Positions 39,339-50,364 of a DNA stretch of 64,000 nt are shown piece by piece. Numbering within the stretch: position 1 is the first letter of the stretch; each line of letters starts with the position of its first letter. The notes beneath the pieces were generated by a model. It saw nothing but the letters and a program-made list of their open reading frames with translations. It was not told where the DNA came from and searched no databases. This DNA is from Atopsyche davidsoni (taxonomy: Eukaryota; Arthropoda; Insecta; Trichoptera; Hydrobiosidae): assembly GCA_022113835.1 (NCBI GenBank), contig JAILWY010000016.1, positions 7,905,501 through 7,969,500 on the forward strand, in the 5' to 3' direction. Made by a program: the position numbers and the translations under genes.

Positions 39339-40574
39339 GTGAAAGGGCCAACAGGCTACGCAAAAAGGAACATTATGACAGATAATCTTATCAGTGCATT
39401 CTCATTGATAATAAATAACTATATTATCAAACATATAAAAAAGTGCACAGAAGAAGAAGGCCGCCGAATTTTGAGGAATGATTGGACAACAGCATTACCG
39501 GAAATACGTGCATTTATTGAGATTTTATATGCTCGTGGAGCCTCCGAGGCAAAAAATTTAAAACTGAGCTATTTATGGTCAGCAAAGCGGGGTCCCGAAT
39601 TTATTAGAAAAATTGGCCAGAGAAAAGTTCAATCAAATCCTACGATTTATTTGTTTTGACAAAAGAAACGAAACAAGCCTTAAAACAAATAGATTTGCCT
39701 TGATTTCGGAAATATGGGACAAGTTCAATGAAAATAGTCAAGCTTGCTATCAACCAGGGCAAAATATAACAGTTGACGAGCAATTATTTCCGTCAAAACC
39801 CAGGTGCAGGTTTACACAGTATATGCCTAATAAACCCAACAAATTTGGCATCAAATTCTGACTTGCATCAGATTTTAGTAGATGAATGGCTTTCCTTATT
39901 TGGGGAGAGATGAACAACGACCATCGTCAATGTTTCTCGGTGAACACGTTGTTCTAAAACTTGTCGAGCCATATACAAGCAATGGAAGAAATATCACGAC
40001 CGATAACTTTTTCACTAGCTTGTCACTCGTTACAAAATTATTGGCAAAAAAACAACTCTAGTTGGAACTATTAGAGGAATCAAAAGAGAACTACCCAAAG
40101 CAGCCAAACAAACGAAGGATAACTGCCTCGTTTTTCCACTCTGCTATATAAATTAGAGAATTGAGTAAAAGCTAGTTCTCGTAGATAACTAGCTTTTGCT
40201 GTATTTTTTCTAGTTCTCGTAGATAACGTAGTTCCCTCCAAATATTATTTAATATTTTAGATTTAGCTGCTATAAATGCTTGGATCCTTTACAAAGAAAC
40301 GACAGGAATACAAATACAACGAAAAGAATTCTTGTTTCAATAAACAGAACAGCTTTTCACCGAATACAGAGCTGCAAGACAGAAAAATTTATCAGAACAT
40401 GAAGACCCAAAAAGATCAACTGCAACATCATCAAATGCAACCCATTCTAACAAACGCAAAATTTGTCAAGTACGACTTTGCCACAACAACAAAACAAATA
40501 ATATATGTGAATAATGTCAAAAGTGTGTTTGCGGAAGATGTACACATAAAAAGATTTCCACTTTAATTTCCTAA
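39339..40574 (+). pseudogene. piggyBac transposase pseudogene (DDE_Tnp_1_7 family)
   Basis: Fragments of one transposase lie in order in different plus-strand frames. 39339-39656 encodes the N-terminal part (LIINNYIIKHIKKC, then FIEILYARGA and LSYLWS). A frame change leads to 39613-39861, with FDKRNETSLKTNRFALISE and ITVDEQLFPSKPRCRF, whose Asp is the expected first catalytic residue. A stop follows FGIKF. A third piece (about 39890-40060) has FPYLGRDEQRPSS and TTDNFFTSLSL, with the expected second catalytic Asp. It shifts again to LVGTIRGIKRELPKAAKQ. The part that should carry the third catalytic Asp is missing, replaced by unrelated sequence at about 40157-40250. The gene resumes with LDLAAINAWILYKETTG, and the C-terminal Cys-rich zinc-binding domain (ICQVRLCHNN, CQKCVCGRC) is interrupted by a TAA. 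It cannot encode an active enzyme. The nearest standard ATG is at 39375. The true N-terminus is not identifiable. Confidence 0.92.
40167..40227. repeat. Filler sequence in the transposase deletion: hairpin plus 18-bp direct repeat
   Basis: AAAAGCTAGTT (40167-40177) and AACTAGCTTTT (40187-40197) form a perfect 11-bp hairpin with a 9-nt loop. CTAGTTCTCGTAGATAAC is repeated exactly at 40172-40189 and 40210-40227. The sequence lies where the third catalytic region of the transposase should be and resembles templated filler at a deletion junction. Confidence 0.7.
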
Positions 40575-40773
40575 AATGTACAAATAATAATGCATAAATT
40601 AATTTTTACCAAGTGAAGTAATTTTTTTTTATTTTTAATATTTACTTATATAACTGTAAATAATATAAAAAATATAAAAAAATAATTTTAAACAAATTTC
40701 TTTACACATTAGTTATTCTTTCACAAAGCAGTCATTTTGACTGCTTTTGGGCAATATAGGTATACATAAAATC

Positions 40774-40788
40774 TTGGGCAATCTAGTG
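40774..40788 (-). repeat. piggyBac right terminal inverted repeat
   Basis: TTGGGCAATCTAGTG directly before TTAA, the complement of the left terminus with one mismatch. Confidence 0.9.
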
Positions 40789-41549
40789 TTAAATCAAGGC
40801 AGACACAAGTTCTAGATAATCTTAAATTCAAATTTAAAGCACGCAAATGAGACAGCTTTATTGTACAGACAAGCGTGTGTAAGAAAACAAAATTTAAAAG
40901 TTTCAAGTCCGTACAACAAAAAACTGATTCAAATCTAACAACTTCTACAAATCAAGGATTATCCGAATTTATCTTCATTTAAATACTGACTTCTGAAAAC
41001 AGCCCGGTGAAATTTCCAAACCAAACACTTTTACTTTCATTATAGCTACAGACCACCGTAAGGATGCTATGTATGTAAAAATATCTTATGTGATAAAATA
41101 TTTTCACATTAAATATATTAATAATATAGGGTAGTAGATCAGATATCAGAATTACATGATGATATTATAATGTAAAATTCTAAGACGGGTGAGGGAAAGC
41201 ATGATGAAATTAAAAATTTGATGCATATATTTTGATACCTTACCAATTACGATTCAAACATATTTGAATTAATAGGTTTTACTAACAGTTCAATTCACAT
41301 TAACACTGTTCATCCTTAAAAAGCTTTTTTCGTGTAACCCACTCCTAGTAACGTGCATGATTTTTTTTTAATTAATTTTTTTGTGTTGTTTATATGGTAG
41401 AAGGTATCAATACATTAATTTTTAATATTAAGTGACATGTTTAGCCTAGCGTGAGCATTATTGCAATAAAATAAGATGTTTTTATTGTATACATCGCCTT
41501 GTGATTTGATGTCAAAAATTGCAAATAAATTAAATCTTGAATTTGAAGC

Positions 41550-41790
41550 GCTTTCGCACCGAGCGCGACGTTCACGTGTGATGTTACAGCAACCCCCAGC
41601 AGGACATATCTCAGTCCGCAAGGGTGCGGGGCCCAGACCCAACATTTGTATTTGGCTGGAGGCGGTGGGCGCGGGGGGACTTCCGGCGACCGGAAATAGT
41701 CGAGCGGGCGCCCCCGCCCCGCGGCGGGCCTGAATAATGAATGCCGCGGCGGCGCATGCCGGCGTTAGTTCTGGCGTTTAAGGTAGGTTG
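41550..41790 (+). promoter_or_regulatory. CpG-rich island, possible promoter or first exon
   Basis: The densest GC block in the window: GAGCGGGCGCCCCCGCCCCG, then TGCCGCGGCGGCGCATGCCG. It is followed by TTTAAGGTAGGTTG, a fair match to a 5' splice site (AAG then GTAGGT). Open frames exist on both strands simply because stops are rare in GC-rich DNA. A non-coding first exon with its donor, or a regulatory element, are both possible. No TATA or initiator was identified. Confidence 0.3.
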
Positions 41791-44700
41791 TAATTATCGT
41801 TGGCCGCAGTCAAGGAGATCTGAGATGAGCACTATACGCAGCGCTTCGAAACTCATAATCACACTCGTAATTTGTAAATCAACATCTAAGAACAACTTTT
41901 TTAATTTAAATACTGTCTATGCAATAGTATAGTAATCGGTTCACAATAGAAACTACTGAAAAATCATTTTTTGTTTTATGACACTTGTGGGACATGAACT
42001 CACGCCTTCACTGCTATTACGTTATTAAAACTAAAGTAAACGAGAAAGATTGAGAGCTTAGCTGCCATAAAAGTCTTGAACTGAAAGTATACCTACTATG
42101 AGATTTAAAGACTATGAAACGAGTGGAATCCTAGAGCTTACAATCTTAAAAACATATTTGAAAGATTTTTATAAAATTATAATATCTCACACTAGCTCTA
42201 CTTCTGCGGTAAAGAAGTCGGATTGGGTTTATCTTTTATTTTCATTCTTTAACGGAAGAGGTTAACAACTTTTCATAACACATCAACATCCTGAAAAAGG
42301 AATATAGCTAGGAAAGGAGGGTATAGCTATCAACCACGTGGCCATTTTTTTGTGATGGCGTTTGTAATATCGACGTATTTTTTTCATAATTTTAGGTTCG
42401 ATTAAATGTTGGATTGTTTTTGTTTAATTTTAAATGGGTTTGTTATCATTAAATAATATAATTGGTCTCGGCAAAAGTAACTAAATCTAAATCAACACAG
42501 AAAAATTTCCGAATTTAAAAACGAAAGGGTCGTTTGTTTTCCGTGTGTATAAAATTTGCATACCCAGAAATGCTAATTTATTGATGTAATCGCTCCTAAA
42601 AGGTCTACAAACACATTTAATCTAATCGCTCCGATCGCCATATTTGCATTCTATCCTAAATCCCGAGGTTCCGACTGCCAAGAAAAAACAACATTCCAAA
42701 ATTTTCCACGCAAAAACGACTTCGTAAACGAGAAGTTTTCCAATTTAACGGCTTCTAGAAATTCATTAAATTTACGCAATCATCGCCGTCGAGTTTTACT
42801 CACATAGAAGAGTGTCCCGTTTTCGATCCCCAAATTTTACCTATTAAATGTAACGACCACGTTACTGTGCTCGGAGATGATCAATCACGTTAGACGTCCT
42901 CTCGCTCTTTTAATTTCTTTCGAAGTACCAACACGTCGAACTTTATTTGGCGACCATCGATCTTTTTGAAAAAATAGCAACGGCCTGGTATTTAACCATT
43001 TTATATCATAATGTCCAGGGAATGTTTGTTATTAATTGAATAAATTTGGACATAGAGAACCAAAAAACTCAGGCTAGCCATAATACACGCAGTGTTCTGC
43101 CGAGCTTTTTGAAGCTTTTTGTGAACGTTTGGCAAAGCATTCAAACACTTCAGCACTTAAGTTTTTGTATTTAAAAAATGTTTTAAATATGCTTCCGTAC
43201 TTAATAACAACAATAGTTTATGTTTTAAAAGGAAACAAACATGATATTTAATCCAAAATACGATATTATTAAATATATATTACAGATACAACAAAAAAAA
43301 AATTAAGAATATTAAATAAAAAACGTAAAAAAATTATAAAATACCAATTGGAAAAAAGATTTCGTTTCTGCATATATTCCATGTACATAATTATTTTTCT
43401 TCATAAATTACGCGAATTGTTGTAACATTGCTTTTAAAGGTCCAATTAGATAATTATAGATTTTAAGGTATTCAATAAAACCGCAAAAAAATCGATCCGC
43501 GGATATATTTAAGACATGAAGTAAAAAAAGATCATTCATTAGTTACGTCAACAATTAGACGTTTTTGTCTAGAGAACAAAGTTGAAGTTTTTTTTTACTT
43601 AGAAGAAAGTTTATTACTGTAAGTAATCAAGATTAAGGGCCGAAAATTGACTTGCCCTTGAAACACCAACGAAATTCAACGGAAAACATTTTTATTCACG
43701 ACGGTTCTATTTAATTTGTATGAATCCACTAAAAGATAACGAGCATAATTTTTACCGTCACATTTGTTTGCATCGGTCACAAATTTTAAGAAATAGTTTG
43801 ACAAGCCATACATGATCTACGCCGCGAAAAAAATATTATATTTTAATAAAACTCACAATGCTTTTAAAGTACACAAAAACATGTTCATGTTCCCACGTAG
43901 ATAAATGGAACATTAATCAAAGCAATGACGAAGATAATGCCAAAATAAATCGAAGGACGCCCCAACACGGCGCGGCGGCACACACTACATGATCCGATTG
44001 TTCGGCTAATCAAAAATATGACGTTGGCCAAAAGCGATTCCCTTCTTTTTAGATTGGATTTTCTGGAAGTCTGCTCTCTTATTCCCCGTTTTCTCTGCTA
44101 GATTTACATTAATCTCGAATAACGAGCATAAATATTATTTTCTGCACGCCCTTTCAACGGTCTCATCTCTGTGGGGACGCCCTCTTTTAAGCCGTCTTTT
44201 TTTCCGCAATCACTTAGCGTTTACGACAAATCTGTGCATAGTAAACGCAGGCTTAGCTTTCTCTTATTATCGAGGTAATATTAGAAGTATATTTTGTCGA
44301 AATCGCTTCAGACGCGAACCTATAGCCACCGAGCAATAAACACCTATAATCTCATTGTTTTTTTATAGGAATACACAAAAGCTGCATGAAAGCATATTAA
44401 AACTACCAGGTTTTTAAAAAATTATTTCAACTTATTAAAATTACGCTACGTGTGAATATTTTTCAAACGTATAAAAAAAATTAAATAAATATATAAAATA
44501 TGGTAAGTACAGTTTTCTTATTTAATTAAAAATAAAAATTATTTAATGAAAAAAAAAATTACTCTCGTCTTGAATGAAAATAACATTTATTGAATATTTT
44601 TGCAAAAATGTATATCGATTATTTGGATTGTAATTATAGCCAAATTAAGATTCTGTCTTGCAAGGTATTTATTTTGATTTAAAACTTAGCCCAAATCAGT

Positions 44701-45154
44701 TATAATATTTCATACAAATAGCAAATAAATAATAAAATTATGGAATATTGTTTAGTACTGTAACTCTGTGGAGTAGTAGTATTTAAATTAAAAAAAAAAA
44801 TACTGATACAGTTTATACAAAAATACAAGTAACATCTTGTCGATGTTATTTAAAAAAGTTATAAAAAGCAGATTGAAATTTATAATTAAATAAAATAGTG
44901 TTTTTTTTTGTAATGGAGTAGTAAATCAATTTTATTAGATAAAACACAACATCGCAAACTCGTTACATTGTTAACGACAAAAAAAAAAAACAAAACGACA
45001 TTTCCGATAAAACTTTGAATTATTCGTTACATAAATGATAAACTACTGTTAAACTTTTTATCGTTAAAACATCAAAGAACTGCCCCTAACGAGAGCAATT
45101 TTCAAGATAGTTTGATAAAAATAAATATATCACAATAAAGCTGGAAAGCGTTCG

Positions 45155-45470
45155 TGGAATTGCGAGCTACCACGAGTGCAGGAACGGCGAGGACGTCGCT
45201 CAACTCCGAGTCGTTAAACGCGACAAAGGGAGAGCGACGACTCCCGTCCGAATGTTGCAGATCCGCCTCGTCTTTGTCTTTGTGTTACATGCCTCCTCTC
45301 CGTTCTGGGCGCGGAGTAACAAGTTCAGACAAATTGGTTTAGCTTTTGCAAGGAATTGTTGAAGTTTTGTATACATATTTATATTCGGCCGCCCGGGGCT
45401 ATGGAGCGACGGGGGCAGGCATATTTTTTCGCGAGAATATTTTTTTGCGTTCATAATTCGCAACGTACCG
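45155..45470. promoter_or_regulatory. CpG-rich island
   Basis: About 300 bp with many CpGs (GAACGGCGAGGACGTCGCTC, GGCCGCCCGGGGCTATGGAG), including a perfect GACGTC core. The plus strand ends CGAGAAGGTAAT, a possible splice donor. Both strands are open for 60 or more codons without a recognisable domain. Promoter-like or conserved non-coding sequence is possible. Confidence 0.3.
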
Positions 45471-47769
45471 AGAAGGTAATTTTTTTCTGCTTTTTGATCA
45501 ATGGACGTAATTTTTGACAATGTTTTGATACTTTGAGCGTCTTGATACAAATTTATACCGAATTTACATCAAATTTAAAATGAACATTTTCAATTGACGA
45601 CAGAAAAATAACTGTGTACATTTAAATTTAAAAAATCGATTTGGAGTACATTTACAAGTACACGTAACACAAGAATATTAAAAAAAAAAAACTAATTATA
45701 ATTTTCCTTCAATAGTTTAATTACTTCAAGAAAAATATTCACGTTTATTAAGTGTTGTATAATAAAAGCTATTTTTCTAAAAATACACGCAATTTAAAAT
45801 ATGCGAGTGAGAGGGTTATGTCAATTTAAATTAATTCAAAATAAAATACACTTTTATAAAATAAATTAGAAAATTAAATACATATTAGGAAAATAAATGA
45901 GTAAACATTTCAGTTTCAGATTAAGATAAGCTCCTTTTGGAAAAATAAAAAGCACGCGGACATTGATTTAGTAAGTGTCGGGTTGAGGTATCTATTGAAA
46001 GAAAGATCTATCGAGGAAAAGTATATTGAAGGGATTACGACATGGCATAGCCGCAACCTTTACTGGGGACGGCCCCGCAGTGTACCAAGGACATAAATAG
46101 TTTCCTTTGGAGAAAGGAGGACAGATGACATAGAAACGAGAAATCCATAAAACTAACCGCTACTTATTCTAAATGATAATACGGATGAAATATCTACCTC
46201 TTGCACGCTTTTTCTTCCCAGCTAAACAGAAGGTGGGCTTGAATGATTACATTCATTTTTTCAAGACAGTTTACAATCGTTCGTTATATCCATTTTCTTT
46301 CGTTTCTTAATTTTATTAGATAATCACACCCACAGACTCCCATAACATTAGAGTAAAAAAAAAACAACGCTGTAGATTTTTCATTGCATCGTATATCAGA
46401 GATTTAACATCAGAGATTTATCAGTTGTTACGTTAAGATAGGGAATCAGGTTCAAAACCTGAGAAAGCAGTTAGTTTTTTAAAATTATATTATAATTATT
46501 ATATACAAAACAACACGCTTCGACAAGGCAACTTCTGTTCAAATAAGGCTCGAGAGGTGCACCAAACTGAATAAGGCTGCTGTTGCTTCCGAATAATTCC
46601 TATTGCTTGCTACCTTGCCTCTTGTTATTGGGACCTTCTGCTTTTATAGTTTTATATAAGCTTGCATATTTTGCGTTTCCTCAATTAACATAAAAATACG
46701 TGGACAATGAATTTGAATTTACAAGGGGATAGTTTAAAGCGCCCCTTTAACCATTAATCGGTCACTTTAGTAAGATGACACATATTATATTGCTAAGTTG
46801 TCGCATTATACATACATATAAGTAAAATGAACACATATTATCTCCATAAAATAAAATTAGCTTTACATTTTCAAGGCCAGTAAATATACGATATAAATTC
46901 TGGAATCCCTGAAGTGATGGTAATGATCTAATGTTGATATTGCACGCACGTGTAACCCAACTGTTTCAAGAACTCCGAAAGCTTTTCTGTGTTACTTAAA
47001 TAAATTATTGATAAAAGATTGAATGTGTGTTTTCTTTTCTAGAATTCCATTTTTATTAGAGAATTATTTTATAATTATTTTGTTATATTTCATTGTATGC
47101 TTACAAAAGATTAATTTACATAATTGATAAAAAAAAAAGTGTAACTCAAATTCCGAGTATATAATAATTGAATTTCGTGACAACATTTGGAATAATATTT
47201 ATAAAATAGAAAGTGATTTCTTAAACTCCATTTTTTTTATTTGCAATTATAAATTTGAGGTTGACGCAACTCTTTGTTAACCTCGAGACCTCAGACTTAA
47301 ATCTTACTGAAATTATTTTAATTTTAACAAATTAAGAAAACTCTCTCTTATTAAATACGCAAATGCAAAAACTTAACTAGTCAAAAGTCACACACAACCA
47401 CAGCCCATTTTCTGCAACTTCTGACTTTGACTTTTGACTCAAAGAGATTAAATATTTAAATTTATCACATTTTGATTGTATTTAAAAACATGTTATATTA
47501 AAAATATACGCATTGAATTATTAGAAATTTAATAAATAACATTTATCAATAGTTGAATTTTAATCGTATAGTTTTACAGCCTTTGAATATTACTACCCAG
47601 TATAAACCTTATAGCTTAAATTCGTTAACAATTTCGACTATCAAGTGGATAGGAGAGATAGAATATATAAATAATATTAACTTGGGCCTTATTTTAATGG
47701 GTTCGTTAAAATTTATACTCGATCGCCATAAATCAAGTTCTAAAGTGGCGTCCTTTCAATATCGGGAAT

Positions 47770-47970
47770 CAAAATAACATTAATCACCTTCGCAGTGGGC
47801 AGGACCATTGTATCATGGGACCGTAAGCGCACAAGGGAGGCCCAATCCGAATATAAATCACGCCTCGTTCTCTACGGCGGTCGCGCCGCAAGTGAAGGGA
47901 GTCGCTCCTCAACAAAGCGGTGGCGTGTCGTCTGTCGATAAACTTGCACTAAAGCTCCAATAGAAGAAAC
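47770..47970. promoter_or_regulatory. GC-richer island with SOX- and homeodomain-like motifs
   Basis: Starts ACATTAATCACC (TAAT core) and contains AGGACCATTGTATCATGGGA, with CCATTGT, a SOX-type core. CpGs are frequent to the right (TACGGCGGTCGCGCCGC). Motif-level evidence only. Confidence 0.25.
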
Positions 47971-48494
47971 TTGTAGTTTCCTTTTTGTTCTTTCACCGAT
48001 AATTGACTTCTGCTTTTCTGGTGGTTACGCGAAACTTATCCGAATTTGATTTTGATTGTTTTCGTGCGAAAGTTTTTGCCGCTTGTGAATCATAATAACT
48101 TGAGCGTTTACACATACATTGGAAGGTCTCTGAGCAATCAAAAATAAATGAAATAGTATATTAAAAATATTGAATAATAAAAACGCTTTTATAAAAAAAA
48201 ATTGCAGAAATTGACAAAATAATTTTTTTTATGAAAAAATACACGTCATACATCACTATTTCAAAACACCATAAATTGTTTTATTATTATTTTAAGTACG
48301 CAAGAAACCCATTTAATATTTGTTCATCAAATTCTCGTGAGTTGGTCGATAATAAGGGAGGATTTCGTGTTAATTTTAACTCGTGGAATAATTGCCTCAT
48401 TAAATTAACATCTCGGTTCTTATCGGTCTGCTCTAGCACCCTGCAAGGCCATAAAACTATCAGCTCGTTGCCAAAGTCTCTAATAAAGTAACCG

Positions 48495-48599
48495 CCAAAT
48501 GTTATATCAGTTATGCTATCATAATCTTAAGATAATATACAAAGAGATAATTTCAAAATTGCTAATAATGAAACCAGCAAATGCTATATCAGTTATGCT
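48495..48599 (+). repeat. Near-identical 23-24 bp direct repeat
   Basis: CAAATGTTATATCAGTTATG (near 48496) recurs as CAAATGCTATATCAGTTATG (near 48577) with a single difference, about 80 bp apart. Probably a local duplication. Confidence 0.7.
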
Positions 48600-49589
48600 C
48601 TTTGTAAAAATAATTTTCAAAAATAAAATCACTGTAACATTGTTTTGTAAAATAAAATACTTATTCTTATTCAATATTTGAAAAAACTATTAATTACGAT
48701 ACAGATAAAATTTATATATAATCTGATTACAATTTCATTTGAGTTTATGTTGATTAACTGACAATTGAAATCACTAGAAACGAATCAGTAAACTGCATTA
48801 CAAATAAAGGAAAAAAAATAAAACCCTATAATTTTACGCAAAAATTGAGTCTAATGATTTTGAAATCAATTTAATGTAAGAAGTATTAAAAAACCATTAA
48901 ATTAAATATTTTAAACATCAATATTGATACTTTAAATTTAAGAATGTACTTTTTACGACTTTACATGTTGATTCCCACAAAGCTTAGGCGGCATTTTTTG
49001 CCATAAAAATGCAAAATCAGAGCTTGTTTAAGCCCTCAAATGGGTTATAAACTCAGTTATAAAATTTTAATTCAAGAAAAAAGCTTCTTTGCCCTGCGCT
49101 TAAAATGTATTTTTTCTATTACCCTGCTAAGAAAAGCCATTAAAAATTAAAACGTTCCCTTTGAAAATCTCAATGCCAACCTAGTCCGCATTTTGTCTAC
49201 TTTGCCAGTATTACTTTCTGAGAATACGTTTTTGTTAGCGGTGGGCCAACAGAAATCTTAGACGAGAATGTTTACTCGCACCAAACACAAATATACGAGG
49301 TTAATGCGGAAGAAGAGGTGGCACTGAAAGAGGCTAATAAACCAACAACGTGCCTTTAGCTACCTGCAACATATATTATAAAACAACTTGAATAGAATGA
49401 GTAAACTCCAAAACAAACTCATCTGTTAAGCTCGTGTAAGTCACGTATGTGACAAAGAATCCCAACCCTTATCGACAGCAATATATTTATCACAAATAAT
49501 AAATATTTAATTTATATTTTGCAAATATATGGGTCAATTGTGTACCAGAGACATAATATTGAAAACTGGCTGGAGATTCACCAAATGTT

Positions 49590-49799
49590 ATGTTGTTTTT
49601 AATGCGAAAACTAAAGGCGTTTAAAATGTGGTTTTATACGAGAATCATTAAAATACCATGGGTTGACTGCGTCACAAATGAAAGAGTTTTGCACAGAATG
49701 CGAAAAGAAAGAGAACTGACGATGGTAAAACAAATCAAGCCTACTGCAGCTGATTGTCCAGAAATATATCAAAGGGAAAAGAGGCATAGAAATTTATAA
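49590..49799 (+). pseudogene. RTE-type non-LTR retrotransposon ORF remnant (region after the reverse transcriptase)
   Basis: The 69-residue frame contains RKLKAFKMWFYTRIIKIPW followed by VTNERVLHRMRKEREL. This is the recurring pattern just C-terminal of the reverse transcriptase in many insect RTE-like LINE ORFs (RKLEAFEMW, then Y-R-L-I-W, VTNE-VL-RM-KE-EL). After EREL the match fades (TMVKQIKPTAADCPEIY), and the stop after KRHRNL is premature for the family. Upstream the frame is not readable as reverse transcriptase, so this is a short, decayed piece. It lies just before a foldback and a tRNA-like sequence, a neighbourhood typical of LINE and SINE debris. The clade assignment is from memory of the motif. 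Confidence 0.7.
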
Positions 49800-49832
49800 G
49801 AATATTAGTAATATTTTTAATCAAATATATCT

Positions 49833-50017
49833 ATATTATTGATTTTTGTGAAGACCGTCTCACAGGAAGTACGATTTTGCCTGTGCAGATTTTAATAAAT
49901 TTCAATTTCTTTAATAAATTTTCAATATTTGAAAAAATGTACTTAATCATTATCATCAATCAATAAAACCTGTATAGGCAAAATCGTACTTCCTGCCTTC
50001 ACAAAAATCAATAATAT
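49833..50017. repeat. Inverted repeat (about 50-bp arms)
   Basis: The left arm (49833-49885) reads ATATTATTGATTTTTGTGAA, then CAGGAAGTACGATTTTGCCT. The right arm (49969-50017) is its complement, with a 9-bp block ACCGTCTCA present only on the left. The loop (about 49886-49968) contains one copy of a 50-mer that recurs at 50305. Confidence 0.85.
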
Positions 50018-50354
50018 ATTTAACAAGTGCGTGTATTGGCTTAATTAAATAGACTTTAAAAATAATAATATCCAGATTGGATTTAAATGCTTCAGTCAGT
50101 ATCTTGGGTTAAAAGTCTAGTATTGCAAGTCACACAATATTTAATTGGCATAATAAGTACGTTGTTTCACTTATAGGATATGATTGTTAAATATTCTTGC
50201 TTAGTACCAGTGATTCGTTGGTATACTTGGTAATGCACCGCCCATGTAAGCTTGGGGATGTGGGTTCAAATCCCACACAAATCACGATTATATTTTTCTG
50301 AGAGTTTCTTTAATAAATTTTCAATATTTGAAAAAATGTACTTAATCATTATCA
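49906..50354 (+). repeat. Identical 50-bp direct repeat pair
   Basis: A 50-mer beginning TTTCTTTAATAAATTTTCAA occurs at 49906-49955 and 50305-50354 without a difference. The first copy is in the loop of the foldback and the second follows the tRNA-like sequence, so it may be the body of a SINE. The string TCAAATATATCTA at 49821 also recurs at the right edge of the second copy. Confidence 0.9.
50212..50284 (+). tRNA. tRNA-Thr(UGU)-like pseudogene or SINE head
   Basis: Exactly 73 nt with tRNA geometry: acceptor GATTCGT with ACAAATC (one mismatch), D stem GTAT with ATGC, T stem GTGGG with CCCAC around TTCAAAT, a 5-nt variable region and discriminator A. The 7-nt anticodon loop CATGTAA places TGT at 34-36 (Thr), but the universal U33 is A and the anticodon stem CCGCC with GCTTG has two mismatches. 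It is therefore probably non-functional. The following sequence leads into the repeated 50-mer, so a tRNA-derived SINE is likely. Confidence 0.6.
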
Positions 50355-50364
50355 AATATATCTA

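Larger units (their letters stand above)
38854..40788 (+). mobile_element. piggyBac-superfamily DNA transposon, inactive copy
   Basis: TTAA at 38850-38853 and 40789-40792 brackets the element, the exact target of piggyBac transposases. The 15-bp terminal inverted repeats are CACTAGGTTGCCCAA and, from the right end, CACTAGATTGCCCAA, with one mismatch. An inner 24-bp inverted repeat (39031-39054 and 40741-40764) is perfect and overlaps palindromes AGCAGTCATTTTGACTGCT at 39050-39068 and 40727-40745. A shortened form sits near the left terminus (38872-38884). The interior holds a broken transposase gene on the plus strand. At about 1.9 kb between the TTAA sites it is shorter than usual autonomous piggyBac elements, in line with the internal deletion. 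Confidence 0.95.
40793..49580. other. Non-coding stretch with CpG-rich islands
   Basis: Besides the islands listed separately (41550-41790, 45155-45470, 47770-47970) there is a short GC-rich patch at about 43940-44010 and a direct repeat at 48495-48599. The rest is A/T-rich with no recognisable gene, RNA gene or transposon. Confidence 0.6.

Noticed and set aside
45154..45550. Open frames on both strands of the 45-kb island (up to 116 codons)
   Set aside because: They overlap each other and match no family I recognise. Base composition explains them.
50212..50284. Functional nuclear tRNA-Thr gene
   Set aside because: U33 is replaced by A, the anticodon stem has two mismatches and the acceptor stem one. 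The adjoining repeated 50-mer points to a SINE or pseudogene.
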